DNA of 64,000 bases from Oscillospiraceae bacterium. Its GTDB lineage: Bacteria; Bacillota; Clostridia; Christensenellales; QALW01. This document shows positions 8,880 to 18,095 of the stretch, piece after piece. The notes below the pieces were generated by a model that made no database searches, was not told where the DNA came from, and was given only the letters and a program-made list of their open reading frames with translations. The translations under genes were made by a program, and so were the position numbers. Numbering within the stretch: position 1 is the first letter of the stretch; every line of letters begins with the position of its first letter. The DNA lies in the NCBI GenBank assembly GCA_022009755.1, contig CP091722.1, forward strand, positions 318,001-382,000. Direction: 5' to 3'.

Positions 8880-11416
8880 ATGGCGGAGGTTACAACATAT
8901 GCCGGAATAGTACTTCCGGTTTCCAGCGCCGAGGGCGAAAAACTGCAAATAAAAGGACGCAGCGTAAATGACACTCATTTTACCTATGAGGGAAATGTTA
9001 CGCACAATCGGCTTATTCCCAGAACTATCGGTGCATATTGCAACACATACACGGCTATGCAGGAGGGAGCGTCATTCCGGCTTAATTTCCGTGCGGCAGA
9101 GATAATACTTGTGGCTACGGCGGAACAAAAGCCCTGCTTGGTAAGTGTGGATATTGACGGAAATGTGTCGCAGGCGCAGGCGCATTCCGGAGTATTTCTC
9201 CGCTGCAGATGCGACGGAGAGAAAAGCATAAAGCTTACGGTGCTGGAGGGCGAGCTGCGCTTTGACCGTGCGATACTTACCGGGCGCAATGCTGCGGTGA
9301 CGCTTATCGACGGTGCGAATGAGGGTTATATTATTGCTTCTCCGGGCTTTGAACGCCGAGGCGATTCGATTGTGGGAAGCACGGGAGAATACGCCGAGAT
9401 TTACAGTCGCGGCAGTGAAGCGGCGGTTACGCTTGACGGCAACGGCAGAATGCGCATTATGTGTGCCGGAGCGGATCGCTATGTAAATATTGATTGTGAA
9501 CGCACCGTGCACATTGCTCTTGAGGATAAGGACAACTTCAACCGTATAAGGCTGGAGGTGTGCTCCGGCGAAATAGCTATAGTCAGCCTGCGCCTTGCAG
9601 ATACCACCTCGGTTGTGAGCGTTATGAATGACTGTACGGACAAAGAGCTGGATGATATGAAAAACGGAAAGCGCAGCTTTATTCCGGTGGAGCAGTGGCA
9701 GCCGGTAAAATGCCTGCGCGTGCCCATGAACAATGTTGAACTGTGCGGAGGCGTGCTGGCTGACCGTTTTGCGCGCAATATAAATTATCTGAAAAAAAGC
9801 CTTGAATTGCCGCGCTGGGTGGACAAAAAGGACGACGACAGGATATGGATAGATATGCTTGTTGCCTCAAATGAGGGCAGAATGCTTGCCGGTATGGGCA
9901 ATACCCTGCGTTATAAGGAGGTGCCGGCATTCCGCAAGGCTGTATCCGATATGCTGGATGAGGTGGAGCGCCGTCAGTTTACTAACGATAACGGCTATTG
10001 TCTGCCTTATGAAAGCTCGCTGTTTGCAATATCTCATGACTGCTGGCCGGGCTTTATGCGGGATGAAATCAAGAATTACGACCGTACAATGTTCACAAAG
10101 GGACTTATAGCTGCGGGATATGCGGGCTATGATGAGGCGTGGCAGATCATAAGAAAATTCTATGATTGGTATAACAATTGCGAGTATCTGCCGGATATGC
10201 TTTTGGGCAGCATGGGCATACAGGGCAGTGCGGCGGGACCGAGAGTGCAGTCGAGCCCTGCGGGCAAGCCGGAGGATATCATAACCAACATGAAATACTA
10301 TGATATGGATTGGTGGCTTGATTATCTGGCGCGCGAAATTCCCGAGGCGGTATGGCGCTTTACACTGAACAGACCGCATAACTATCTGCTTACAAGCATT
10401 TGTGCCCTGTTTGACATCTATGCGGCGACGGGAGCGAAAAAATATCTGGATGCGGCGGTGGGCGCATATCATATATACAGAGATTATTTCATGCTTCCGG
10501 GCAGCTTTATAACCATATGCGAGCATTTTGAATGCAAGCCCGGAACGCATAAGATATCAAATGTTCCCAACAGCATATTTGAAACCTGTGCGGGCGTATT
10601 TCTTACGGAGCTTGCTCAAGGCTGCTCAGTGCAGATCCGGATAATGAAGAATATGCGCTGAGAATGGAGGAGAGCATTTATAATCTGACCTGCTCCTGCC
10701 AGGGTGAGGACGGACGCATCAGGTATTTCAATCATATGAACGGCGTGAAGTATCCGGCGCTGAGATACAATACATGCTGTGAGATACAGGGCACCGGCTT
10801 CATAGGGCAGATACAGAGCTTCCTTTATCTTCTCAGTGACAAGGGAGTGCAGGTGAATGTGTTTGCGCCCTCAAAGATCGCTTTCAGTGTTGACGGCAGG
10901 GATTTTGAGCTGGAGCAGCATACGACTTTTCCCTACGGCGACAAAATGCGCTTTACGGTGCATGGAGAAGGCGAATTTGAATTGAGAATGCGTATTCCGT
11001 CCTGGAGCAGGAACACGGTGCTTACCGTTTGCGGTGAAGAGATGCCGTGCACGCCCGGCGGCTTTGCGGTTATAAGCAGAGCGTGGAAGGATGGGGATGA
11101 GGTGGTTCTTAAAACCGCAAGAGAGCTGCACATGGAGCTTTATACCGGTGAAAACCGTGCAAAACAGCCCAGATACTGCGTTTCCTGCGGCCCGGTGCTG
11201 ATGAGCGTTGTGGGAGAGGGCGAGCATGCGGAGCTTGGCAAAGATGAGCGCTGCGCGCTGCTGCCGTTTGCACATACTGAGCTTTTGAGCAGGCTGAAAA
11301 AGAGCGGCACTATGGAATATGATATTCAGGGGACGGGGTACAGGCTTGTGCCGTATTTCTCCTTTGATGATAACCGTGAGTTTACTTGTTATCCGGCATT
11401 TGAGGAAGAGGTATAA
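8880..11416 (+). CDS. GH127-like glycoside hydrolase, beta-L-arabinofuranosidase family (one frame break)
   Basis: The ATG at 8880 follows an AAAGGAG site. The frame breaks near 10618. Restoring one A in CAA-GG joins the two parts into about 845 residues. A roughly 300-residue N-terminal beta-rich region precedes an alpha-helical barrel region (about 310-650) and a C-terminal beta-sandwich with IPSWSRNT and YCVSCGPVLM. In characterised GH127 enzymes such as HypBA1 zinc is held by Glu-x-Cys and a Cys-Cys pair, one Cys being the nucleophile. Here FETCA (just before the break) and NTCCEI (just after it) supply all four. No signal peptide is seen, so it probably acts in the cytoplasm on imported sugars. 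The long N-terminal domain is unusual for the family. The exact substrate is unknown. Confidence 0.75.
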
Positions 11417-11451
11417 GAAGGCTTTCGGGAAAAGAAAAGATGGGAGTGAAT

Positions 11452-11482
11452 GGGACGCCGGCGGGCGTCCCGTTCCGTTTTT
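11452..11482 (+). terminator. Intrinsic terminator of the GH127-like unit
   Basis: GGGACGCC (11452-11459) pairs with GGCGTCCC (11464-11471) around a 4-base loop, followed by T5 at 11478-11482. Confidence 0.75.
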
Positions 11483-11532
11483 ACGGTGTGAGTGCCTGCA
11501 TGCGGGATCGGCGGGTATTCAGGCCGTAAATG

Positions 11533-11566
11533 CATAAGACCCTTCCAGTACGGGAAGGGTCTTATG
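11533..11566. terminator. Bidirectional hairpin between convergent genes
   Basis: A perfect 14 bp inverted repeat, CATAAGACCCTTCC (11533-11546) and its complement (11553-11566), with a 6-base loop. It lies between the plus-strand GH127-like gene and minus-strand ilvE. Its U-tracts are weak, but the position suits ending the ilvE transcript. Confidence 0.65.
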
Positions 11567-11595
11567 CTGTATTTTGCTTTGCGTGGCGCAAAGAG

Positions 11596-12656
11596 TTATT
11601 TTACTTCGACAACCCAGCCGAACGGATCGGCTATGCGGCCGTACTGGATGCCGGTGATGTCGTTATAAAGCATCTGTGCAACGGGCCCGATTTCGTTGTT
11701 GTTGATTATTACCTCGTCATCATCCTTGCGAAGCATGCCTACGGGAGATATAACGGCGGCAGTGCCGGTGCCGAAGGCTTCGTTGAGGTGACCGTCATGA
11801 GCTGTCTGCATAACTTCATCAATGGTGATGCGGCGTTCCTGCACTTCGTAGCCCTTGTAACGCGCATATTTTATTACGGAATCACGGGTGATGCCGCCGA
11901 GAATGCTGCCCTGGAGCGGAGGGGTAACAAGCACATTGTCAATGACAAAGAACATGTTCATGGAGCCGACCTCTTCAACGTACTTAAGCTCAACGCCGTC
12001 CAGCCAAAGCACCTGTGAATAGCCGAACTGAGCGGCGCGCTCGGAGCCTATCAGGGAGGCAGCATAGTTGCCTGCACATTTTGTAAAGCCGGTTCCGCCG
12101 CGGACCGCGCGCACATATTCGTCCTCCACGAATATTTGACGGGGTTGAGCCCTTCTTTATAGTAGGGGCCGACGGGGGAAAGAATTACATAGAACAGATA
12201 GCTTTTGGAAGCGTGTACGCCAAGAGCCACATCGGTGGCAATTATTGTAGGACGGATATAAAGCGAAGTGTTGGGAGCCGTGGGAATCCAGTCCTTTTCG
12301 ATTTCCACAAGCTTTTCAATGCAGGCAACCACCTTTTCAACGGGAAGCGGCGGTATGCAAAGACGGGCGCCGGAACGGTTCATGCGGTTTATGTTATCCT
12401 CGGGACGGAACATAAGCACGCGGCCGTCGGAAGCCTTGTAGGCCTTCATGCCCTCAAATATTGCCTGTCCGTAATGAAGCACCATGCAGGCCGGATCCAT
12501 ATCAAGATTCTGATAGGGAACTATGCGTTCATCGTGCCAGCCTTGGCCTTCGTCATAGTTGATCATGAGCATGTGGTCGGTGAAAACCTTGCCGAAGGTG
12601 AGGCTGCTTTCGTCGGCGGGTTTTGCTTTCGGAGCGGTCGTTTTTTGTATAAGCAT
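11596..12656 (-). CDS. ilvE: Branched-chain amino acid aminotransferase (one frame break)
   Basis: IlvE, a fold-type IV PLP enzyme, carries out the last step of valine, leucine and isoleucine synthesis and the first of their breakdown. The ATG at 12656 has AAAGGATG upstream. The N-terminal part runs to about 12137, where restoring one A in the coding strand (T-run 12135-12137) turns ...NPVK-YSWRT into ...NPVKIFVEDEY and joins the second part, giving 353 residues, normal for this class. Motifs include HYGQAIFEGMKAY, FRPEDNINRM, LYIRPTIIAT and, after the break, RGGTGFTKCAGNYAAS with the PLP lysine. Alleged internal starts such as MEDEYV are products of the break. The neighbouring yigZ gene lies upstream on the same strand. 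Confidence 0.93.
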
Positions 12657-12700
12657 AAAAATCATCCTTTCGTAAGACAGCTTTGTCGGAGTGTATATAT

Positions 12701-12726
12701 CAGCCGTGTGCTTTGGCGCACGGCTG
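12701..12726. terminator. Hairpin between yigZ and ilvE
   Basis: CAGCCGTGTGC (12701-12711) pairs with GCGCACGGCTG (12716-12726), with one G-U pair and a TTTG loop. The following U-tract is poor on both strands, so this may be a processing or partial termination site. Confidence 0.45.
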
Positions 12727-12739
12727 TTTATATCTGAAT

Positions 12740-13393
12740 TTACGGCCCGGCGCCGCTTTCGCTGTCGGGCCAAAGACAGCAGCGGATTTCCGGCTCTGAG
12801 AATACAGCGCTGCCGCTGCAAAGATCGGTTATGGCGCTGCGGACGGCATCGGCGTGACAAACACGAACCGTAAGAGGAAGCGTTACGCCGTTTCCGAAAA
12901 TCGGGGGCCGGGATATAACGCGTCCGTCAATGACAAGAGCACGGCGCAGCTTTTCATAAAGCGGATAGGCGACGGTGCAGTCAAAGCATTCGCAGCTTTC
13001 CATGCGGGCGCGTCCGGCGCCGCTTATACTGCCTGTTGCCGCTGCCGTATATGCCCGCACAAGCCCGCTCGCGCCAAGCAGTATGCCGCCGAAATAGCGC
13101 GTTACCACTGTTATGCAGTGGGAAAGCGCCTGCTTCTGCATAACGCCGAGGATGGGCATTCCGGCAGTGCCGGAGGGTTCGCCGTCGTCGGAAAAGCGGG
13201 AGCCCGTGCCGCTTTGAGAAAGAATATATGCCCAGCAGTGATGCCGTGCGTCGGGATAGAGAGCCTTTTGCGAAAGTATTACGCTTTCGGCTTCCTCGCG
13301 GCTTTGTATGCAGGCGGTAAAAGCAATAAAGCGCGATTTATTTACGGTTATTTCGGAATTTGCGCTTTTTGCTACGGTGAGATAGCTTTCCAT
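12740..13393 (-). CDS. YigZ/IMPACT family protein
   Basis: A protein of about 217 residues with the IMPACT-family N-terminal domain (SRFIAFTACIQSREEAE near residue 20, HHCWAYIL and FSDDGEPSGTAGMPIL near 55-80, VVTRYFGGILLGASGLVRAY near 95-110) and a smaller ferredoxin-like C-terminal domain from about 140. Homologues bind nucleic acids or ribosomes, and the eukaryotic member modulates Gcn2. The bacterial role is unclear. Of the two in-frame ATGs, the second (13393) has the better-spaced AGGA site. The promoter is about 200 bp upstream, leaving a long structured leader (13476-13583). Confidence 0.88.
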   Translation of the reverse strand: MESYLTVAKSANSEITVNKSRFIAFTACIQSREEAESVILSQKALYPDARHHCWAYILSQSGTGSRFSDDGEPSGTAGMPILGVMQKQALSHCITVVTRYFGGILLGASGLVRAYTAAATGSISGAGRARMESCECFDCTVAYPLYEKLRRALVIDGRVISRPPIFGNGVTLPLTVRVCHADAVRSAITDLCSGSAVFSEPEIRCCLWPDSESGAGP

Positions 13394-13475
13394 AATCATC
13401 CTGCGAGCATGCGCGAATGAATCTTTGCTCCTGCCTGCGGCAAGAGGGCATGCATCATTGCGCAGATGTCTTTTT

Positions 13476-13583
13476 ATTTATCCGAAACAGGGATTGCACC
13501 GTTTGTGCATATTCGGACTGCACACATGCAGAGAGATTGCCGCTGTGCTTTTTATGGCGGCAGCGCCGATTTATCGGATAAAT
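13476..13583 (-). ncRNA. Unclassified structured 5' leader (candidate regulatory RNA)
   Basis: On the minus strand ATTTATCCGA (13583 to 13574) is complementary over 10 bp to TCGGATAAAT (13485 to 13476). The stem would enclose three short hairpins: TGCCGC/GCGGCA, CTGCA/TGCAG and TGCAC/GTGCA, giving a four-way junction. The first base of the closing stem lies at the predicted transcription start of the promoter at 13591-13618. A further hairpin (CTCTTGCC/GGCAGGAG) lies between this element and the start codon. I could match it to no riboswitch class I know. The fold is by eye. Confidence 0.4.
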
Positions 13584-13590
13584 TTATTTT

Positions 13591-13618
13591 ATTATACTAC
13601 AATCGCGACATTTAGCAA
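13591..13618 (-). promoter_or_regulatory. Sigma-A promoter of the YigZ gene
   Basis: On the minus strand TTGCTA (13613-13618), a 16 bp spacer, then TATAAT (13591-13596). It predicts a start near 13584, at the edge of the structured leader. Confidence 0.6.
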
Positions 13619-13928
13619 CGGTTTTTTGCCCTAAAGCGGCATACAACGCAAAACAGCGGGGCATTACGGGGGAGGGCAGTATGTTTTCGGATAATGCGGG
13701 CATAAGTTTATCACATTTTTCGCAGCGGAATATTGCTTTGACGGCTGTGCTTTGCTATTGCGGTGATTTTTCATCCGAACGGGCGCAACACGAATATCGC
13801 CAAGTGGGCGGAATTTGAACGGCAATGATCTCAAAAACGGCAGCACTATGGGCAAAATTCGCATTCGGGTGGTGTGAGGTGGTTATAAAGTGGGCATTTT
13901 AATCAAAAAATAAGCATTTTGAATTAAA

Positions 13929-13963
13929 AAGTGGTTGCAAGTGGGCAGAATGTATTATATAAT
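13929..13963 (+). promoter_or_regulatory. mraZ promoter overlapped by candidate MraZ-binding repeats
   Basis: TTGCAA (13935-13940), 17 bp, TATAAT (13958-13963). Two AAGTGG repeats starting at 13929 and 13939, exactly 10 bp apart, flank and overlap the -35 box. More GTGG motifs lie at 13879, 13890 and 13982. MraZ proteins are known to bind direct TGGG-type repeats with 10-bp periodicity in front of their own gene, so autoregulation of the cluster is likely. The remaining DNA from 13619 to 13928 shows no gene. Confidence 0.7.
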
Positions 13964-14001
13964 AGGGCTACAAAGCAATTTAGTGGGGAGGTGCGTCCTT
14001 T

Positions 14002-14450
14002 ATGCAGAAGGGTTTTTTGGGAACATACGATGCGACCATTGACGATAAAGGCCGCGTACGCCTTCCCGTTAAATTCCGCAATATGCTGGGAGAGGGCTTT
14101 GTTGTAACTCAGGGCACGGAAAACTGCCTTTGCGTATATCCGCAGGAGGCGTGGGAGGCGCTGACTGCCGATGTGTTAAAGCTGGGCTCACTTGACCCTG
14201 AGGTTACAAAATTTCGCAGAAGCCTGTTTGCAAATGCGGTTGAAGGCGATTTGATGCGGCGGGCAGGGTGCTTCTTCCGATACGGCTGCGCACCTATGCG
14301 GGGCTGAAAAAAGAGTTGACGGTAATAGGCAATTTTGATTGCTTTGAAATATGGGACAGTGAAGCCTGGGAGAAAAACGATGTATCCTCGGCCGAGGCAA
14401 GGGCAAAGCTGCAGGCGGCGGTGGCTGCAAAGGAAGAGCGTTTGGGTTGA
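14002..14450 (+). CDS. mraZ: Transcriptional regulator MraZ (one frame break)
   Basis: First gene of the dcw cluster. MraZ is a small DNA-binding protein of two AbrB-like SpoVT domains that represses its own operon. The ATG at 14002 is preceded by GGGGAGGTG at optimal distance. The first domain (FLGTYDATIDDKGRVRLP) is intact. The frame then breaks at about 14253, where one missing G in TTG-ATG turns the expected DAAGRVLLPIRLRTYAGL into nonsense. With the base restored the protein is 149 residues, normal for the family. The second half, ending near 14450, includes VIGNFDCFEIWDSEAWE. Candidate binding sites for the protein are described at 13929-13963. Confidence 0.93.
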
Positions 14451-14507
14451 GCTGAAAAATGCAAAAGCGCCTGAAGAAAGTATTTTTCACTTAGCGGAGA
14501 GAAATGT

Positions 14508-15440
14508 ATGGATTTTAATCACACATCGGTGCTGCTTAACGAAACCATCGATATGCTGAACATTAAGCCGGACGGAATATATGCCGATTGCACACTGGGC
14601 GGAGGCGGACACAGCTATGAGCTGCTCAGAAGAGGCGGCCCGGGAGTGCGGCTTATAGGAATAGACAGGGACAGGGACGCGCTGGAGGCGGCAAAAAAAA
14701 GACTTGCGCAGTTTGAAGGGCAGGTAACATATGTTCATTCGAATTATTCCGAGATAAAAAGCATTCTCAGCGAGCTTGGAGTATCCGCGCTGGACGGCTG
14801 CATGCTGGATCTCGGAGTGAGCTCTTATCAGCTGGATACGCCGGAGCGCGGCTTTAGTTATATGCATGATGCGCCGCTGGATATGAGAATGGATACGGAC
14901 CAGTTTTTCAGTGCGTATCAGGTGGTAAACGAGTATTCCCAAAAGGAGCTGTGCCGGATAATACGGGATTACGGAGAAGAACAGTGGGCGGCGCGCATTG
15001 CTCAGTTTATAGTGGAGGAAAGAGAGCGCGGCGCCATATGCACAACCGGCGAGCTTGTAAACATAATAAAAAAAGCAATACCGATCAGGGTGCGCAAAAG
15101 CGGATCGCATCCGGCAAAAAGGACATTTCAGGCGATAAGGATTGAGGTAAATAACGAAATCGGGCTGCTGGAAAAGTCATTAAGGGATATTGTGGATTGC
15201 CTTAAGCCGGGCGGGAGGCTGTGTGTTATCAGCTTTCATTCGCTGGAGGACAGAGTGGCAAAGCAGGTTATACGCAATTTGGAAAGGCCGTGTACCTGCC
15301 CGCCGAAGGCGCCGATATGCACCTGCGGAAATGTACAGAAGCTTAAAAGCGTATCCAAGCTGATTTTGCCCTCAGAGCAGGAAATGAAGGAGAATACCAG
15401 AAGCAAGAGCGCAAAGCTGCGCTGTGCCGAAAGAGTGTAA
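14508..15440 (+). CDS. rsmH: 16S rRNA (cytosine-1402-N4)-methyltransferase
   Basis: RsmH (MraW) N4-methylates C1402 in the decoding centre of 16S rRNA using S-adenosylmethionine. The protein is 310 residues with the family start HTSVLLNETIDML, the SAM-binding ADCTLGGGGHS near residue 30, LDLGVSSYQLD near 105 and FHSLEDRVAKQ near 245, and a C-terminal CTCPPKAPICTCG segment. The length and frame are normal. It lies 57 bp downstream of mraZ, in the conserved second position of the dcw cluster. AGCGGAGAG lies just before the ATG. Confidence 0.97.
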   Translation: MDFNHTSVLLNETIDMLNIKPDGIYADCTLGGGGHSYELLRRGGPGVRLIGIDRDRDALEAAKKRLAQFEGQVTYVHSNYSEIKSILSELGVSALDGCMLDLGVSSYQLDTPERGFSYMHDAPLDMRMDTDQFFSAYQVVNEYSQKELCRIIRDYGEEQWAARIAQFIVEERERGAICTTGELVNIIKKAIPIRVRKSGSHPAKRTFQAIRIEVNNEIGLLEKSLRDIVDCLKPGGRLCVISFHSLEDRVAKQVIRNLERPCTCPPKAPICTCGNVQKLKSVSKLILPSEQEMKENTRSKSAKLRCAERV

Positions 15441-15485
15441 AAACGGGCGGGAACGGAAGGAAAACCGGAATATATACGGGAGAGG

Positions 15486-16076
15486 ATGAATAGTCTTATG
15501 GCAGGTAATATAAAGAAAAACGAAGGTTATGATGCCGGCAGATATACGGTGCGTTACGGATACGATGCGAATGCCGCGCTTCAGCCCGAGTATATTCCGT
15601 ATCCTCAGCCGCAGCAGCCCGAAAGGGAGCCTGAGCGCAGGGAAGCTCCGCGTCCGCGGGTGCTGCCGCCGGCAAAGCCGCAGGCAAGGCCGAGAAGAAA
15701 ACAAAAGGCAAAAGCCAGGGCCATGCTTGTTTTGGGAGTGGTTTTTACGGCGGTGCTTGCCTTTGCGGTGGTTATGCGCAATTCGCAGATATATCAGAAT
15801 AACCGCAGCATACAGCAGATAGGTGCCGGGATATCTCAGGCTACCGACGAGCTTAACGCTGCAAAACAAAGGCTCAGCGCTATGGAGGATGTTGAAGAAT
15901 ACTTAAACCGTGCCGACGGGGAGCTGGACATGACCTTCCCCGGCGAGGGAGAATACAGGGTTATAAATATAACTCCGGCAGAGGCGGCCGGGACGGAGGA
16001 TAATGCCTTGGCAGGAAACGGAAGCATAATCGATGCGGTATTGGATTGGTTAAACTCTCTTGAGAGGAGGACTTGA
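15486..16076 (+). CDS. ftsL: FtsL-like cell division protein
   Basis: A small bitopic protein between rsmH and the class B PBP, the position of ftsL. The N-terminal 75 residues are proline-, arginine- and glutamate-rich and cytoplasmic. A single membrane segment (AMLVLGVVFTAVLAFAVV, about residues 79-96) is followed by a short coiled coil (about 98-140) outside the membrane. FtsL with DivIC and FtsQ activates septal peptidoglycan synthesis by FtsW-FtsI. Sequence identity in this family is too low for a motif call, so the assignment rests on topology and gene order. At about 196 residues it is long for FtsL, mostly because of the basic, proline-rich cytoplasmic part. The start is uncertain: ATG 15486 lies directly against GGGAGAGG, while ATG 15501 is a little far from it. 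Confidence 0.75.
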   Translation: MNSLMAGNIKKNEGYDAGRYTVRYGYDANAALQPEYIPYPQPQQPEREPERREAPRPRVLPPAKPQARPRRKQKAKARAMLVLGVVFTAVLAFAVVMRNSQIYQNNRSIQQIGAGISQATDELNAAKQRLSAMEDVEEYLNRADGELDMTFPGEGEYRVINITPAEAAGTEDNALAGNGSIIDAVLDWLNSLERRT

Positions 16077-16078
16077 TT

Positions 16079-18030
16079 TTGTCCCAAAGGGTACGCCGGT
16101 ACAGCCACAAAAGAAGAATAAGCGTGTTTCTGACGGTGTTTTTTATCTGCTTTGCGGTGCTTATTGCACAGCTGTTCAGATGGCAGATAGTGGAGGCGGA
16201 AAGCCTTCAGAGAAAGGCGCTGGGGCAGTGGACATCCACCACCGTTGTGTCGGCCGCAAGGGGCGCTATATACGACAGAAACGGCGAATTGCTGGCGGTA
16301 AGCGGACTATCCAAGAGCCTTGTGGCAAACCGTCAATTGTGGCAAAATCGGGCAAAATCAACGAGCTTGCGGACAGCCTTGCCGATATACTGCAATGCGA
16401 CCGTGAAAGCGTGTATTCAAAGCTGAGCAAGACGAATTATGCGGAGGTGACCGTAAAGCGGCATCTTTCGCAAACGGAAACAGAAGCGATTGAGGCTTTG
16501 AAATACAGCGGCATTGAGCTTGTGGATGACCGAAAGAGGTATTATCCCAAGGGAAGCACGCTGGCTCAGGTGATAGGCAGCACTGCATCGGACGGTACGG
16601 GCAGGGAGGGCCTTGAGCTTAAATACGACAAATATCTTCGCGGTCTTACTGGCAAGATATATTCTTCCGCCGATGTATGGGGTTCGCTTATACCCGGAGG
16701 AGAGGAAAGATATGTCGACCCGTCAAACGGGCTGAATCTTACGCTGACGGTTGATTATAATATTCAGAAATTTGCGGAAAGCGCCATGCGTCAATGCATG
16801 ACGGAGCAGAATCCAAAAAACGCCGTATGCATAGTTATGGAGCCGTCAACGGGCCGTATACTTGCAATGGTGAATATGCCGGATTACGACCTGAATCAAC
16901 CGCAGAGCGGTGACTGGGAGACAAGAGCGCAGCTTGCGCGCAACCGTGCGATACTGGATGTTTATGAGCCGGGCTCGACCTTCAAGGTGATAACTCTTGC
17001 GGCGGCGCTTCAGGAGGGAAAGGTAGATAAAGATACTACATTTTACGATCCCGGATATCAGCTTGTGGACGGACAGAAGATAAAATGCTGGAGGAGTGTC
17101 CCGCATGGCACGCAGAATCTGACTCAGGCGGTTCAGAATTCCTGCAACACTGCATTTATGCAGATGGGGCTTGCACTGGGAACGGATAAGCTGTATGAGT
17201 ATATTCGGGCATTCGGGTTCGGAAACGAAACGGGAATTGATTTTTCGGCCGATCAGAGCGGACTGGTATTGGCGCAGAAATATGTGCGCAATGTGGATCT
17301 TGCACGTATATCCTTCGGTCAGGCAATTGCGGTTACGCCGCTTCAGCTTATGAGCGCGTTTTGTGCGGCTATAAACGGCGGAAATCTGATGCAGCCGCAT
17401 CTTGTTGAGGCGCTGACGGACGATGACGGAAATGTAATTGCAAGAAATGAACCCGTAACCGTGCGGCGAGTAATATCGGAGCAGACGAGCGCGACGGTAA
17501 GAGAAATACTGGAGGCGGTGGTTTCCGGCGGAAGCGGAAAAAATGCGTATATTCCGGGCTACCGCGTAGGCGGCAAAACGGGAACGGCACAAAAATATCG
17601 CGACGGTGTTGTGGTAAGGGATACACACATTGCCTCCTTCATAGGCTTTGCGCCTGCGGATGATCCGCGTATTGCGGTGCTTGTGGCAGTGGATGAACCG
17701 AATGTATCCATAGATTACGGCTCTGTTGTTGCGGCTCCCTATGCAAAGCTGATAATGGAGAACGCTTTGAAGTACCTGAAGGTGCGGCCGACGAATGAGG
17801 CCGAGGACGAAAAAAACATGACAGCCGATATTGAGGTGCCGAACCTGAAGGGAATGGATTGCGCACGGGCGGAGCAGGTGCTTGCGTCATTGGGGCTGGG
17901 AATGCTTGTGCAGGGAACGGGAAAGGTGATTGCACAGGTTCCGGCGGCGGGCACAAAGGTGTACTCGCACTGTCAGATATTAGTGACGGGGCAGGATGCG
18001 TTTGATTCATACACCGACATTTTGAAGTGA
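16079..18030 (+). CDS. Class B penicillin-binding protein with PASTA domain, FtsI/SpoVD type (one frame break)
   Basis: A septal transpeptidase that cross-links peptidoglycan. TTG at 16079, 8 bases after AGGAGG and just past the ftsL stop, gives an N-terminal membrane anchor (ISVFLTVFFICFAVLIAQLF). The frame breaks at about 16331: restoring one C in AAAC-CGTC gives LVANPSIVAKSGK and joins the rest, about 650 residues in total. The catalytic STFK serine motif is in EPGSTFKVIT, SCN follows in QNSCNTAF, and KTGTAQ completes the triad. One PASTA domain closes the protein (IEVPNLKGMD onward). Its place before murE and the single PASTA fit either SpoVD (spore cortex) or the vegetative PBP2B/FtsI; sequence alone does not decide. 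Confidence 0.92.
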
Positions 18031-18095
18031 GGAATGCCCGCCGGGAAGCTAACGGCGAATAATACGCAAATTAAAACGAAACGGAGACAGATATC

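Noticed and set aside
12137..12740. T-box or leader peptide for ilvE
   Set aside because: The gap upstream of ilvE is only 84 bp and holds just one hairpin; no T-box sequence is present.
13476..13583. Degenerate tRNA or tRNA-like gene for the cloverleaf-like leader
   Set aside because: The closing stem has 10 bp, the third arm has a 5-base loop without TTC, and there is no CCA or proper anticodon arm.
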